A stretch of 64,000 nt of DNA, taken from positions 20,249,866 through 20,313,865 of the forward strand of contig JAKOON010000007.1 of assembly GCA_022577435.1 (NCBI GenBank). The letters are read 5' to 3'. Numbering within the stretch: the stretch's first letter is position 1; each line of letters begins with the position of its first letter. Positions 22,386 to 35,440 of this stretch are shown here, one piece after another. A program made the translations under genes and the position numbers. The notes beneath the pieces were generated by a model. It made no database searches and was not told where the DNA came from. It saw only the letters and a list, made by a program, of their open reading frames with translations. This DNA comes from Embiotoca jacksoni. Lineage: Eukaryota > Chordata > Actinopteri > Embiotocidae.

Positions 22386-24633
22386 TAATATATGAACAGG
22401 AAAATAGGAGTATAAATATGTATACACGTTAGGTCCAAAAATAAATATGCAAGTTAAGTTGTGTATCATAAAAAATATTAATACATCTGATTCCAAACGT
22501 TTATTTTTCTAGTATTGATTTTCTTATTAAAAAACTGATACATAAAGACAGTTATTTGGAGTAAATGCGTATTTAATATTAACAGGAAAAGAAACTACAC
22601 TCATCAAAATCAGTCTAAACAAGACAGGAACTACTTTTCCTTCCGCCTCCCATAGACATATCTGAACGATAGCTTTGAACAGAGTGTCGGCATTGACGAG
22701 AGAAGCTCGCAAACAGTCGCATGAGGCCGTAAGTCAGTTTGAATACAGCAACAGTGGTGTGTGTGATGTGTGTGTGGGAGGACAGTGAGGTGATGTGGCA
22801 GCACCAGAAAGTTGTTAATCACAGAATATGATGAGGTTATGCAGCGGCGGTATGAAGAAGAGAAGAAAAGAGCTGCTGGCGAGGCAGACTTCACTCACTG
22901 AGCCCGGTCAGAGGCAGGAAACATCCAAGGAGAGAGAGAGAGAGTGTGTGTCATTAATTACTGCTTGTGACTGTGGGCTTCCTGTTCAAAAGTGTCAATG
23001 TTCAGACTACGGGAGTTTCCTGCATTGTCAAAACCACAGGTTGCTGTGTCTTTCAAATTGATACTATCAATGACAAATGAATAAATAAATAAAGTTGAGA
23101 AATATGTGACCTGCTCAACTAGATAAATGCCACAATGAATGCCAACATAGAAATATGAACAGCAACTTCAATTAACACAGCAACTGTGTATTATTATTAC
23201 TTGTAATTATGCTGTAATTTTTGTATATCCATTTTAAACTATTTAATTTATAAACAACAAACATTACCTACTAAATGTACCTATGAGCAGCCAATTATAT
23301 TCACTGACCCAGTGTCATTTGTTCTGAAGCTGACAGATTATTCAAAATGTGCTGACTGATTTATTTATGTATATGTTTATATAGCATTTATTGATTTCAT
23401 TTGATTTCAATATAGCATTCTATTATATAACAGTAATACATTTAAGCACCAAAATGTGAAAATGTTATATTAGCTAACTTATGGACATAACTACAAAAGT
23501 CAATGTTGACTTTAGTATTCACAGAGACAGAAGCAGGACAGGGACAGTGTTCTCCTGGGACACCTGTCCAGTATTTGTTCCATTCAACTGCTCCTGATCT
23601 GCCTCTGTTCATGGATTTTGTCACTCTTTATACGACATCACCTGACTTCCCCCTCTGCTCCCGTCATAATTACTACAGCTACTAGATGTTGTATTATAAC
23701 CTTCTGGGCTATTAGCAGGTACAGTTTGTCAGTAGGTTTAGTAGACCCCGACTAATTCAAATATTTGGGACAGATGTGTGATGGTTATGCAAATTTTCCG
23801 ATAACAGTTGAATCAGCTGTCAGAGCTTTGAGTCCTTTTAGGCTGCCAGAATGCCATTAAAGCGGGTGGGAGGCTGGAAAGACACAAATTTGTGTTTTTG
23901 CCAGTCGTTCACCAAAAAATTCACTGCTGAGGTTAAGTTCTTCAAGAACTTTAAAATGACATGAGAAGCCTTGAAGAGGGGGGTTACATAAAAACTTGGA
24001 CCCTATTGCAGGCCATCTGCTGCAGGAGATGAGGCTGGAGTCGAGCCCCTTCCTGCAGTAGAAAGTAAACAGAGCTCTTGTAAAGTCTTGTTCATTCTAG
24101 CGAAGAGACATGTGCACCCCGAGTTCTCCCTTTCTGAAAAGAGCCTGAAGAGACGTGTTGCAGAGAGGAAACAGATGACCTGCCTGAAACTTCCATGATC
24201 CGATTTGTAAAACATGATGTTTGCTTCCATCAGTTGACAATGTTTGTGTATTTAAGCAGTGTTTTGTCTTTTGCATTTAAATTCTTGAAAACCAAAACTC
24301 CCCCCTCCTGATGCAGTGTAAACAGCGTTTATAAGCAGGCTGACTGACTGAGGCTGCTGTTGCTGAACATTACAAAGAAAAGTATCCAGCTGAAGCGAGA
24401 AAGGTCAGAGTGTTGATGTGGTGGAAAAATAGGCTGACAAACCAAGTTAACGCTGGTCTTTTTTTGTTTTCTTTCCTTCTGGAGCCAATCGGGCCGAGGC
24501 AACCAGAAGTGACATTCATATATGAGTGTGAGAGAGAGAGAGAGCTGAAACCACATTCACATAAACTGATAATATATTAGATCCATATGGCATGAATTCA
24601 CAGAGGCCCTGTATAAAATCAGCACTTTTCACC
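22386..24633. other. Non-coding DNA with short GA runs
   Basis: (GA) runs lie at about 22930-22946 and 24529-24544. Nothing else recognised. Confidence 0.5.
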
Positions 24634-24728
24634 ACTCTTCTCCCCTCTCCTGTCCTCCACCTGTCCTCTCTGTTTTATTCTCCCCTCTCCTCTCCTCTCC
24701 TCTCTCTTTCTTCCTCCACCTCTCTACT
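24634..24728. repeat. Polypyrimidine tract
   Basis: Almost pure C/T, with tctcc iterations at 24681-24702. Could form triplex DNA. No exon follows it convincingly. Confidence 0.8.
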
Positions 24729-27700
24729 CTGGCTTGATTTAGTAGTGCAAGCCTTTAGCATTAACCTGAGTTAGCACCCGATTTAATCCCTCCTTTTTTG
24801 CTGCCTATACCATTTATTCCCTCTCTGCACTCAGTGTATAATATTGGCCCCCCACAACTTTCCTCTTGTCCCCCCGTCAACTCACCACCACAACCTCCAT
24901 CCACTCAAGTCGCATAACAAGTTGACCGAGTCATAGGCACGGGACTGAGATAAAGAAAAGGTGTGATGAGCAAAGGTATTGGTCAGTGTATCAGAGTCAT
25001 AGCAGCAGGGAGATTATTGTACTTAGATAATGAATAGTAAGGATGGATAGAAATATAGCTTTTTTTTATGTCTTCCCTTTCTTTTCTTGAACTGGGTTGA
25101 ACAATTATTTTCTAGCATTGTCAGTGAAAAGAGGGTCATTTCTTTTGTCAACAGTGCCTGTACATGTTTAAATGTTTTGGCTGTGTTTTTTTTTTGCCCA
25201 AACATACCTGGCTGTGTTCTGGCTATGTCAAAAATTAAATGTCTGACGATAAAAAGCGTTACGTTTTTCCAGGGTTTTATGATAGTATGGTTTCAGAGAT
25301 TTACACAAATGTAATAATTCCACGTGGTATTTAAAAGACATTGCAATTTAAAATAAAATACAAAATAAAATGAGTGATTCTGCAAAAAGTTATCAATCTT
25401 GAGGAATGTTGAATACTTTTGTCAGACAAAGTCAAGTAAAACCAAAGGTACAATTACAATAAACTGTCTTTGTAGTTTCCATGAAGAGAATTGTGTCCCT
25501 TTATAACCTCCTCTGAGTGAATACTTTTCAGACTGGACATGATTTATACCACACAGAGTGAGTTTCAGCTCATTGTGTAGCTCTCTAGCCTGCAACTCAC
25601 ACTTTTTTAGTTCACTGTCACCACTCTCATGGTTACGTCTCAGATGCAGCATGAGGCTGTTTTTAGAGAAAAAAACAAACACTACCTGCTCAGCCATGTT
25701 ATATTGAAAGCTGATATGTCAGTTGTGCTCACAACTTATTTCCGCGATCCCTAAGTACCCAAAAAACATATTTAAACACAAACCATCTCCAAGACTTAAA
25801 TAATTTTTCCTCTTTTGGTAGTAAGAAGGTTTTTTTTCCACCCTGCAGTGAAGCCTAGAAAAGAGCTTTGTGGTCAACAGTTGGACCCAGCATCTTTCAA
25901 ATATGTGAAGTGGGATGGAGCAGCAGAGTGTCACTTGAAAACCTGATTGGAGCACTTAGCTAACAAAGCCATGGTTATAGCCAAAGAGATGGTAGGACTG
26001 GTGAGGTAATCTCATATAGTTTCCTTAGCTGCCTCCACCCATGACCAGCTTTCCAGGACAAATTTCCAATTTAGGAGGCCAGAAAATCTCTCACCATTGG
26101 AAGGTGTCACTCTATAAAAGGTTACAGTAGGTATAGTATGTATAAAATAAGAAAGTCTGAAATATGTCAGTGCACACTTCGGGGAAAAAAAACTGTTTTT
26201 GACTTCTATCAATGATTTAAAAATGTCATAAATTTCATACATATTGTTTGCCATCGTTACTACAAAAAAAGGTTACGATATGATGCACTATAATTTGAAG
26301 ATATAGCATAATCTGGTTTATAAAATAAGTGTTTCAAAAAAGTGACATAATTAAATAGGGAACTTTAAAGTGATTACAAATAGTTCTAGAACTTTTGAGT
26401 ACTTTAACTCAGTTGTTGTTTTCTGCTATTTGAATGTTAGGAAATAAACACCTATTGTGGCTCACCAGCATGGCATTCGAGCCAACCGATTGTCATGTAT
26501 ATTGGATAACGGCAGTATTTTTACTGGGTACTTACTTGATAGTATGAAACAGTATCATGTTTCTGTCAGCTGCAACCTTCTTTGGGTTGTGAGTAGTGCT
26601 GCCCTGTTCATATATTCATCATGTCCTGTGGGCTCCATATCCAGAACAGGACAGATTCATTTAGCTCCACCTTCTAAATAATCAGCTGACTAAACAAGCC
26701 GACCTGCAGGTCAAGTCAGACTCCCTATTCTGTCCTCAGAGTAGGTGTCAGACCACACTTCGACAGATAGCGAACATACTGTTGTATAGAGAGTCAGACG
26801 AAGAAGTAACGTTGAATGAACCTTTACTGTTTGTTTTCCTCTTCTCATGTACAACAATCTTTTTTTGTAAAACTGAAATAAGGACAAAAATAAATCACTC
26901 AATCAGTATGTATGTCAAAATAAAATGACATATCTTTTCTGTTGTACCACACAGAATAAAACACTGTGCTAAATTACCTTCCTTTTCAACAAACAAGGCA
27001 TGGCTTGATAATTAACATTTTTGCTGAGTCATCACAATGCTTTACCTTAACTTAGATGCTAAAAATACTAGCTCCATAAAAACGTCCCTCTTTATGTTAA
27101 AGTTCTGTGTAAACATTCAATAAACGGTACAATTCAGCGCACATGATATTTTGGTACTCACAAGCATTGCTTCTCAAGACACTCAACGTAAGAAAGGCAG
27201 AGGATCAGCTGGTCACGTGATCCCTCACCTCTTCTGTGAGCTGGAATCATTGCTCTGGCCACTTCATGTGACCCTATTGGCCAATGAATGAAAAGAAGAC
27301 TTCTACTGCTAAAACTAACTGCAATAACACATGTAACCACTAGGGGGATCAATTAAAAATAATCTAAACATCAACCCAATGTACAGAACACTCCCATTTT
27401 CCATCTTCAGCACATTACCTTTATCTCCACATTACTGAGTCTTACTGAGACTGCTCTCCTCATGAATCTCAGCCCAAGTGTTTAGTTGCTGTGTCATCAC
27501 TTGATTGTGTTCTGAATGACAAATGGGAGTCCAAATTGAGATGAACTGTGCCCGAATCAATAATGACTGAAAAGCCTACTCTGTGTCACACCCGTGGATG
27601 AATCTGAATAATTCCTCCATATCAAAGGGTGATATACTCTTCTGAATATTACAAAATAATTTAGTGAATGAGGTTTACACACACGTATCATAGGTTTAAT

Positions 27701-28841
27701 GTTGTTTTAGCAGTTTTAGTATGTTTACATGTTTTGATCATGTGTTATTTTAGGTAGCACTGTCATATTTTCTATTTTTCTGTCATCCTGTATTTATTTT
27801 ATAATTCAAAAAGTATGACTTTACTTTTTTTTTTTAAATCCTTTGCTGTAATGTAACCCTATTATAGAATAATGTCGTTTAAAAAGGTGTGTTAAAAGCT
27901 GCATCTATCAGTATCAACAATGGGTAAAATGATATTATCAATATTTATAATGTAACATATGCTCATTACAGACACATAATTATCAACCGACTCTGCAGTT
28001 CTCCTCAGGTCTATGGACCATTTTTGCATCTTTTACTGCCAGCAACTTCACAATTTTAAAATCCTGTTCTAGACAACAAAGAAAAAACAGTCGCTGTCAC
28101 TTTTCACTTTTGTCTTCTTGTGTTGTGCTGTGGAAAATATCCATACATGTCTGATCATTTCTAACTCTATGGATAATTTAGGACCTAGTGTGATAAAATG
28201 TTCAGATCCATTTTAGTTTCCAAGAAACACAAGGAGAGAGATGCAATCATTGTTGGTCGCTGTCTGAAAGATTGTCGGGGAATCTTGACTCATTTACCAG
28301 CATGAAAACAAGGAAATATGAGTTGCAGACCTCATAAAAAACATTGATTCAATCAGTCATACACTCAGTTATTAGTCATGTATCATGTTTACAGCCTGCT
28401 TTAAAAGCACCTTAGGCCTTCCTCAAAACAACTGCATGTTAGTGTTGACTCTCACCTGGCTCTCAACCATCTTCATCACAATTTCAGCACAAAAATCTCA
28501 CGAGCATCACCAAATCAAGGCACTGATAACAGATCCTAGGTGGGTTTTTTTTTCTCTGTGGCTTTTTGGAACGACTATAAACTGTGGACTATGCATAAAG
28601 ATGGAAGACGCGTCACCAAATCCTCCCACTATACAAAGGTGCGGCCAAAATATGGCAGAAACGGGCACTGCCATCTTGTACTGGTTATCTTATTTGGAAG
28701 GTATTTGGTATCTGGTGGGGATTTTGTCTCCAGGCACCTGCATGCTTCCAACTGAGGGGGCAGGGCTTTGTTTCAGCCTGGATGTTCTTTTACCAGATAC
28801 TTATAAGAGAAGCCAGCCACCGTTTTTTTTTTTCCACAATT
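24729..28841. other. Long AT-rich non-coding stretch
   Basis: About 4.1 kb without a recognised element. The last part, from about 28540, may already be U3-like sequence of the next repeat: 'acttataagagaagcc' near 28799 is TATA-like. The 159-codon ORF at 28385 has no recognised domain. Confidence 0.45.
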
Positions 28842-29390
28842 TGTTATGTTTTGGTTTGTCTTAATACTGATTTGTTTTGTTGGGCCATTTCTTTGTTTTA
28901 TTTTGTGTGGCCCTAGTTGGGCTGCCAGGGAGAACAAATGGTGGCAGTCTTTATGCATGTTTTGTTTGAGTTTCTTTAGCTGCAGCACATTGTAGTGCTG
29001 TAAATTAGTTTGGTTTAGTTCCAATTAGTTTGCCTGCAGTAGTTTGCCTGCAGTAGTGTTTAATCTTTGCTTGCCTACGTTGCAGTTGCCTAATTTTCCC
29101 TTTTTTGTTGTTGTGTCCCGTACTCACTCCCTGACAGTGCAGTTTGCCCCCACGTGCTTTATTTCTTTGGTTGTTAATCTATGGGTGATTTTATTTTTGT
29201 ATTTGACACAGTTTATTTCAACCCTTCATTATCTCCTATGTTTAGGCCTATTTTGTATTTTAGTTTTATTATCCAGTCAACTGGAGACAAGTTTTATTTT
29301 TTGATACAGTAATAAAATTTACATCTTTGGCTATATCGGTCTCAAGTTCCAGTTTATTCTGGGTCCTGTGCATTACCACTTGGTCACACA
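28842..29390 (+). repeat. LTR-like dispersed repeat, copy 2
   Basis: Matches 1-449 throughout. It begins TGTTATG at 28842 and ends 'tggtcacaca'. 'acagtaataaaatttac' at 29306-29322 gives an AATAAA about 75 bp from the end. A 14-bp duplication, gtttgcctgcagta twice, lies at about 29028-29056. The TG...CA borders are suggestive, but the flanks (caatt and taaat) show no target duplication, so the true 5' border may lie further left. Confidence 0.6.
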
Positions 29391-29499
29391 TAAATAAATA
29401 GTTACTGCTAGTTGTCTAGATAGCTGACTACATATCAATTAGTTTTTTTTCCCCATACATTGGTTGTGCTCCTTGCTTGCTACCAAAAACTCGAGCATA

Positions 29500-29913
29500 A
29501 TTCATCCCAGTATCACTGCAAAACCTGAAATAGACGTCCGTCCACTATAGCAAAATGTGAGATAGCTACGCTTGGCGCTGTTTCGGCATGAAAGTTGCAC
29601 ATTTTCCCATAGTGGACCAAAATTAAATGTACTGCATGCTTTAAGCTATGTGCTTTACGGGAAAATTGAACTTTTTACAGAAATATGTGGTTGGGATTAC
29701 TAAGTAAGCACATGATTGGGGTTAGAAAACAAAAAACAACTCAGCAAAAATGTCCTTTGTACTTGTTCTCAAAACCTCTGTTGTGGGACCTTTGTCACGT
29801 GACACTTTTGAGCGTGTAACTTTCACAGACAGCCCAACGTGTGGCTATCTCATGTTTTGCATGAGTGGACAGGTCTGTCTATTTCACACTTTGCTATGAT
29901 TCTGGGTTGCATG
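29500..29913. mobile_element. Long-inverted-repeat MITE, about 410 bp
   Basis: The left arm runs CCCAGTATCACTGCAAAACC, TGAAATAGAC, TCCGTCCACTATAGCAAAAT, GTGAGATAGC to GAAAGTTGCAC. It pairs with the reverse complement of the right arm: CCCAGAATCATAGCAAAGTG, TGAAATAGAC, CTGTCCACTCATGCAAAACA, TGAGATAGCC to GAAAGTTACAC. Arms are about 105-110 bp (29506-29615 and 29800-29906) around a unique centre. There is no coding capacity. The target duplication is unclear. Confidence 0.7.
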
Positions 29914-31905
29914 ATTAAGTCAGTAATCCTAACATAAACTTGGCTCACTGAAAAACAGCAAAGGTCTCTCAGAGTATCAGTTAGTACAATTTACTTCAGG
30001 ACTCATTCAGTGGTTTGAACAGACTCTGTTAAATCACAGTTAAGGAAAGAGAACACGCCATCTTTATCTCTGGCATGGAAATGAATAGTAAACTGTATTT
30101 GTCAGGTGTACTGACTTTTCTTTCCCGTTTCTATTAAAAGAAAACCTTTCATAGCATGGGAATAATAGGCACAAATATATTTATATTGCACAAGTAAGCA
30201 AAGGATTAGGACACAAACCTGCACAGGAAAATACTCGACATAACTGATCTTTATTGTATTTTCTCTGCTGAATGAAAAGAAACATTTTATTGTTGTTGTG
30301 ATTTGCATGAGCTCTATTAGGTGAGGCAGCTACTGTAATCACGTCGAGCTCTCCTACCTAAAGTAACCTCTGAATCTACAGCTGAACCTGAATGTACTCT
30401 AACGGGAGCCTCAGCAAGAGTGCAGAACACTCAAGGACAACACGCTAGACAAAGGAATGTACAATTAGAGCTCAAGTGAGGATTAAGAAGTTAATTGAAA
30501 AAAACTGGTATTTAGTGCAGAGCAAGGGAACCATGACCTGAGAGCCTTTGGGGATAAAAAAAAAAAAGAAAAAAAAAGAAGAGACATTTCCCACTTGATT
30601 GTTGCTTACATTGCCAATGCAATGATAGTGGAAAAGTATATAGTACTTTGTGCTGCATCTAATTTTAGAGTTTGCCTCATTTTGTGAGGTTCCTTGTTTT
30701 ATGTTTATATAGGGTGTGTTTCCATCTACTCATTTTTATTTGCATTTCCAGTTTGGCCATGTGTTGGCACTGTGTTGGTTTTTGCCAGGTCCTCCCTGAG
30801 TGAGACACACAGAGATCAGAGGACAGTAACTAGCACAACCTGCAACACACCTGCAAAACACAGCAGAGACTCCAACTGAGTTAAAAAGAAATGGGTACTC
30901 ATAAATTAGGTAAATAACATAAATACATTTTTTGGGGCTGGACCGCAAAAGCGGGGCCACGGCTATAAAGCGAGTATCTGTCACCGAGTGAGAAAGAGAT
31001 CAAAGTTACATCGCTGGGGTCCCGATCAAAGGGGAAAAACTAGATTTTTCTGGTTAAATCCTATATTAGTATGCTTTGTTTAACACTTGTCAAACCAGTT
31101 TGGCAACACACGAGTTGTGTGCACTGCAGTAGGCATTTCAGGAACATCTGTGTAATTGTAGATATAGAAAATAACATTTGCGTCAGTGATAACCAATGCA
31201 CCACCATGCCATCCAATATAATACCCGCATTGATTGAAACTGCAATTCATTATGAAAATAAGCATGCACATACTGTTGATATTTAAACTGTTGTGATACA
31301 GAATTTAAGCATGAATCTGTTATTGTTCACATGAAGGATGCTTATTCAGCTGGTTTGGGTGGAGCTCAGCAATGTGAATATATGTTACTAAACACGAGAA
31401 GCTCTTGGACACTTTCATTTTGTAAAAGTGTATCTCAGAGGGGGAACAAATTGGTTTAAAGACTATTTAATACAGGTTTCAGATTGTATTCTGTGGCTAT
31501 ATTATATAGTTCATTGATGAGCTCATGAACCATAGACAGAATGATGGAAAAAAAACAAAACATTATTAATTGTGATGATACAGGGACATCAGTGTAATAT
31601 TTAAAATCTGGAATATGTGTTTACTAGTTTAAATACATATAATTTCATACACAGTTAACCTACAATAAATACACATGGCACTGCAGGATAGATGTTGAAT
31701 GCATTTTTAAGAGGTTATTGGTTATTGGTGTCATATGACCCATTTTCTTATGCTCAATTACATGTGTTTTTTTAGATCACTCATACACATAGTTACCCAG
31801 ATACCTCGAGGCATATTGAGGTGGATGTGTAGGATGTTCTGCATCCTGTTTGAATGAAGATTAGAATAATTGATTGACCTCTTCCTGCCTCCTGTGTCCT
31901 TACAG
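29914..31905. other. AT-rich DNA with an A-rich run
   Basis: A-rich run at 30556-30580. Nothing else recognised. Confidence 0.5.
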
Positions 31906-32060
31906 ATTCTCTGTGGTGAATAATGCCGACAGCGACTGTATATCGCACAGTTTAGTTCAGTGAGGGATCACCTGGCAATGAGCAGATAGATGTGATAGCT
32001 AGATGCTAAAATCTACAGTGCTGTTGCTGCTTTGCTTTCACACCAAATAAATAAATCCAG
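31906..32060 (+). other. Possible 3'-terminal exon
   Basis: A strong acceptor-like tract ('cctcttcctgcctcctgtgt', then ccttacag ending at 31905) precedes a short frame, phase 1, reading FSVVNNADSDCISHSLVQ with a TGA stop at 31961-31963. AATAAATAAA follows at about 32047-32056. Splice site, short C-terminus, stop and polyadenylation-type signal are correctly ordered, but no upstream exon was found and the peptide is not recognised. Confidence 0.25.
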
Positions 32061-32196
32061 ATTTTGCTCAGAAACACATTTTACTTCAGCTCCTTTTAAT
32101 GGTCTGGTTGTTCAGTGCACACCAGAGTTTGGTTTGTTTCCTTCAGGTTAGTGTGACTGCTGCCAAACAAACGGGTAAAAGCAGTATTAAGATAAG

Positions 32197-32745
32197 GCCT
32201 GGAACACACTGCCTGCTTGGCGTGTGCGTTACCTGTGAAAGGTGCATGACGCTGCTCAGCTGAGGCTTGGATGTGTGTGTGCGTCCACACCGGCTGCGTG
32301 TCAGCTGCGGTGCTGCGGCTGCAGGTCCTACCGCACTATCAATGAGTTTCTCTTCGATTATGGCCATCAGTGTTGAATTTTTAATGTCCGACAACTGATG
32401 ACAACAGTCGCGTGATTCTTGTTACCCCTCGTTCACAGCGAAACACACAGACACCGACCCAGTGGAGCGATGCGGAGAAAAAGCAGTAGGGAAAACCCCG
32501 GCCTTCACCCGGTGAAGTGTCCTCATGATATAATTAGAGGCGACACTGGGTTTTTGTTTCGATTATTCAGTGCACATGTGATCACACATCGTGTCACTAT
32601 ATATTTTAGCAGGGAGCCACACGTTGCATGCTTGGAAAATATGCGTCGGTTCTATTTCATAAATGACACACCACGCACTGGAGGCCTGAGACGCATATCT
32701 GAGAGGCACGTGAGATGCGCGTCTCAGCAGGCAGTGGGTCTGCTC
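32197..32745 (+). mobile_element. GC-rich inverted-terminus repeat, copy 1 (hAT-like MITE?)
   Basis: Begins gcctggaacacactgcctgc, and the reverse complement of its end reads gagcagacccactgcctgc. The inside matches 46497-46962 in reverse: 'ctgcggtgctgcggctgcag', 'gtcctacc', 'tcaatgagtttctctt', 'tgtgatcacac', 'tatattttagc'. It is non-coding and CpG-rich. Such ctgcgt-rich, inverted-end repeats in fish are often non-autonomous hAT elements, but no 8-bp duplication could be shown. Confidence 0.6.
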
Positions 32746-33688
32746 TAATCTGGTCACATGAAAACACTAAAGACTTAAAGACAAATTCATTAATTCAACA
32801 TTTTATTTAGTGGGAATCACACAATATAGGTCCTGATTAATACGTTTCCTCAGAGATAAGCAGATAAGCTGTTGTACTACCACCGATACGTGGCACCTTC
32901 TATTTAATTCCCCCTCACATTCAGTAATGTAACTTTATGCTGGAAGAAAAATATTAAATAATTATGACGTGCTTGACAAGAAGCAACAACAAAACAGCTC
33001 ATCTGAAATGTGAACATGGAGGCAGCAGGCAACATTTGTAAAATGCTCATGTGACATTGTTAGTTGACGATGTAACATTAACATTACTTTCAGTTGGATA
33101 TCGTTCATGTTGCTATGAGGAAGAAGTTATTTCAGGATAATGATGATGCTCCTTTTAAATTGTTTCTAGATATCCTCTAAAGAAATATTTGATAAATATA
33201 TGGATTTAATGTAGATAGTCCATCTGTTGTGTCACTACAGAGTGGAGGAATATGGACTAAACAGATACAGAACGTTGCAGAGAAGTTGCAGTTTTAAAAC
33301 GAAAGGCGCTTTAATTTTTTTTAACAGCCAATCAGCTTGTTGTCACAAATCAGTGACCAAGTCAGCTGGTCACAAAAGTTAAAAACTGTCAAAAGAGTTT
33401 TAGACATTACTTATGCCATTAGGTAAGCAGTCATTTGTAACTTATTAAATAGTAACCTCACCAGGGCTGTGATATATACAGTATATGCACTAAAATAAAA
33501 AACAATATTTCACCATTAAATACAAACGCTCAATTCACATACAAGCACCTTAAATCTGCGCCTTTAATTTCACCAGAGATTAAGACTTGGTTTTTGCCAA
33601 CAGTACTCAGGGGAAAGATGGGGCTTTGTCATGTGCAAATGTAATGTTTACACTAGAATGATCATATCTTCTTCTAAATTAAAACAAG

Positions 33689-33690
<2 letters not shown>
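32746..33690. other. AT-rich DNA, nothing recognised
   Basis: No feature found. Confidence 0.5.

Positions 33691-33754
<64 letters not shown>
33691..33754. repeat. (GT)n microsatellite, about 31 units
   Basis: Uninterrupted TG array, 92 bp before an AC array of similar length. Confidence 0.97.
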
Positions 33755-33755
<1 letters not shown>

Positions 33756-33845
33756 CATTAATTTAGTTTGACACAGCGTTGGTTATCACCTCCATGTGGT
33801 TCTATCCAGCTTGGACAGTGCTGAACTCTGCATTCTACATTCAGT

Positions 33846-33846
<1 letters not shown>

Positions 33847-33905
<59 letters not shown>
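33847..33905. repeat. (AC)n microsatellite, about 29 units
   Basis: Uninterrupted AC array, complementary to the GT array at 33691. Confidence 0.97.
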
Positions 33906-33908
<3 letters not shown>

Positions 33909-34150
33909 GCTATCCTCGTTAGGACATTTCAATGGGCTCCATTTCTTGTGGACAGCTTGACCCAAACATTAAGCCTCATTTTAACCGTAGCCAATTCATG
34001 CCTCACCCCAGCCTTCACCAGGACCACAGAAATAACGTTCAACCTCGTTAGGACTGGGCTTTGACCCCCATGTGGACTACTGGTCCCAAGAAGGTCGGTG
34101 TTTATACCAGAAAGAGGTAAAAAAAAAAAACATGTAGACACACACACTCA
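33906..34150. repeat. Probable dispersed repeat joined to AC arrays
   Basis: 'tcctcgttaggacatttc' recurs internally as 'cctcgttaggactgggc' at 34044. The block also holds 'aagcctcattttaaccgtag' and is bordered by AC-rich sequence on both sides (33847 and 34137-34185). I recall similar fish repeats next to CA arrays but cannot name the family. Confidence 0.4.
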
Positions 34151-35440
34151 CTCACTAATACACTCACACACAAACACACGCACACTGCTCACTTGTCTGT
34201 GGATGCAAGTACGTGCTGTGTGACTTGCCATGACCGGCGGGGACAATGTTCCCTGTTAGTGTTTTAATCTGCTGTGACACAGTGTTAGCCGTGGTCTCAG
34301 CTGACCGTGCTGCTGCAGGCTCATACATGTGACTTACCGAGTTCTGTTTATTACAGTGAGAAACTTTAAGTTAAAGACTTCAGATTAAAGAAAAAAAAAC
34401 AACAACAACAAAAAAACGCTTTTAGAAACTTAAATTCAACATTTACAGATTGTCTGCTTCGTTTTCTGGGTAATGAAATTTCTCCAGCTTTCAGAAATGT
34501 AATATTAACATCTGTACTTCAACTGTGGTCTGTCTGTATTGTTGATCTGCCTCCTGCAGATTCAAGCTCTGTGACATTACAAAGACCAAATCTGGTTCTA
34601 GAAATTGAGGATTAAGAATTTGAAAATCAAATTTCTGTCAACAAATATTTAATGTTATGTGCCCAAATGCACTTTTTAAGCTCTGTCATCCAATGTAGGA
34701 GTATTTTATGTCTGCCTGTACAGTTAATTTAGTTATTGACTGTGTATCATTTTATGTGTGTGTTATTTAAAGAGTGAGCCCTATAAAAAACATACTGAGC
34801 CTATAATCCTCCATTCCATATAAGGGAGTTAAATAATTGGAACAAGTCTAAATGTTTTTTTTTTTTATTTTTTATTATTATTGGGTAAAGTACATACACC
34901 TAATTAAACTCCATTCACTGGTTTTGTGCCTTGAGACAATCTAATTAAATTTTAAATAAGAGCTGAATGACTTCATTTTGTAATAAAACACAGGCAGAGA
35001 AAACAAACAGATAATGGGGAGAAAGACTTTATTCAAATATATGGGTCATGGCATGCACACACATTATATGGATGCAATGTATCTTCATTATGGCGTGAGG
35101 ATGACAGGGATGTTTAATCCTGTCTGCATTACAAACGCTGTGGGAAGTGGGATAAAGAGAAGATAAATAAAAGAGGAGACGGAGAATGTGGCCCAAAATA
35201 AAAATATTGATCTGTCCACACATTTAACCCTGAGATGGATTCCTCAGGTCACTCTTTCTCACTCATTTAGTAATTGCAGCTCTATATTCCTCAAACTATT
35301 GGTCTTTAACAAAGTATTGGTGTCAGAATTATTATTATTTTTTTTTTAAAGTATAGATTTTCTAACTTTATTTTTTACGTCTATTGGATTACTAGCGACT
35401 TGAGGTATGTAGGAGTTCAAGTACATTTTTCGTTTCACCA
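34151..35440. other. AT-rich DNA, nothing recognised
   Basis: T-runs near 34855 and 35337. No coding signal. Confidence 0.5.

Noticed and set aside
24634..24728. Polypyrimidine tract as a splice acceptor
   Set aside because: No ag followed by an open frame or conserved exon within reach.
25422..25697. Minus-strand 91-codon ORF with LHLRRNHESG, zinc-finger-like at first glance
   Set aside because: Lacks the paired cysteines and histidines of a C2H2 finger.
28385..28864. Forward ORF of 159 codons
   Set aside because: No recognisable domain, overlaps the start of an LTR-like repeat, and there is no splice or promoter context.
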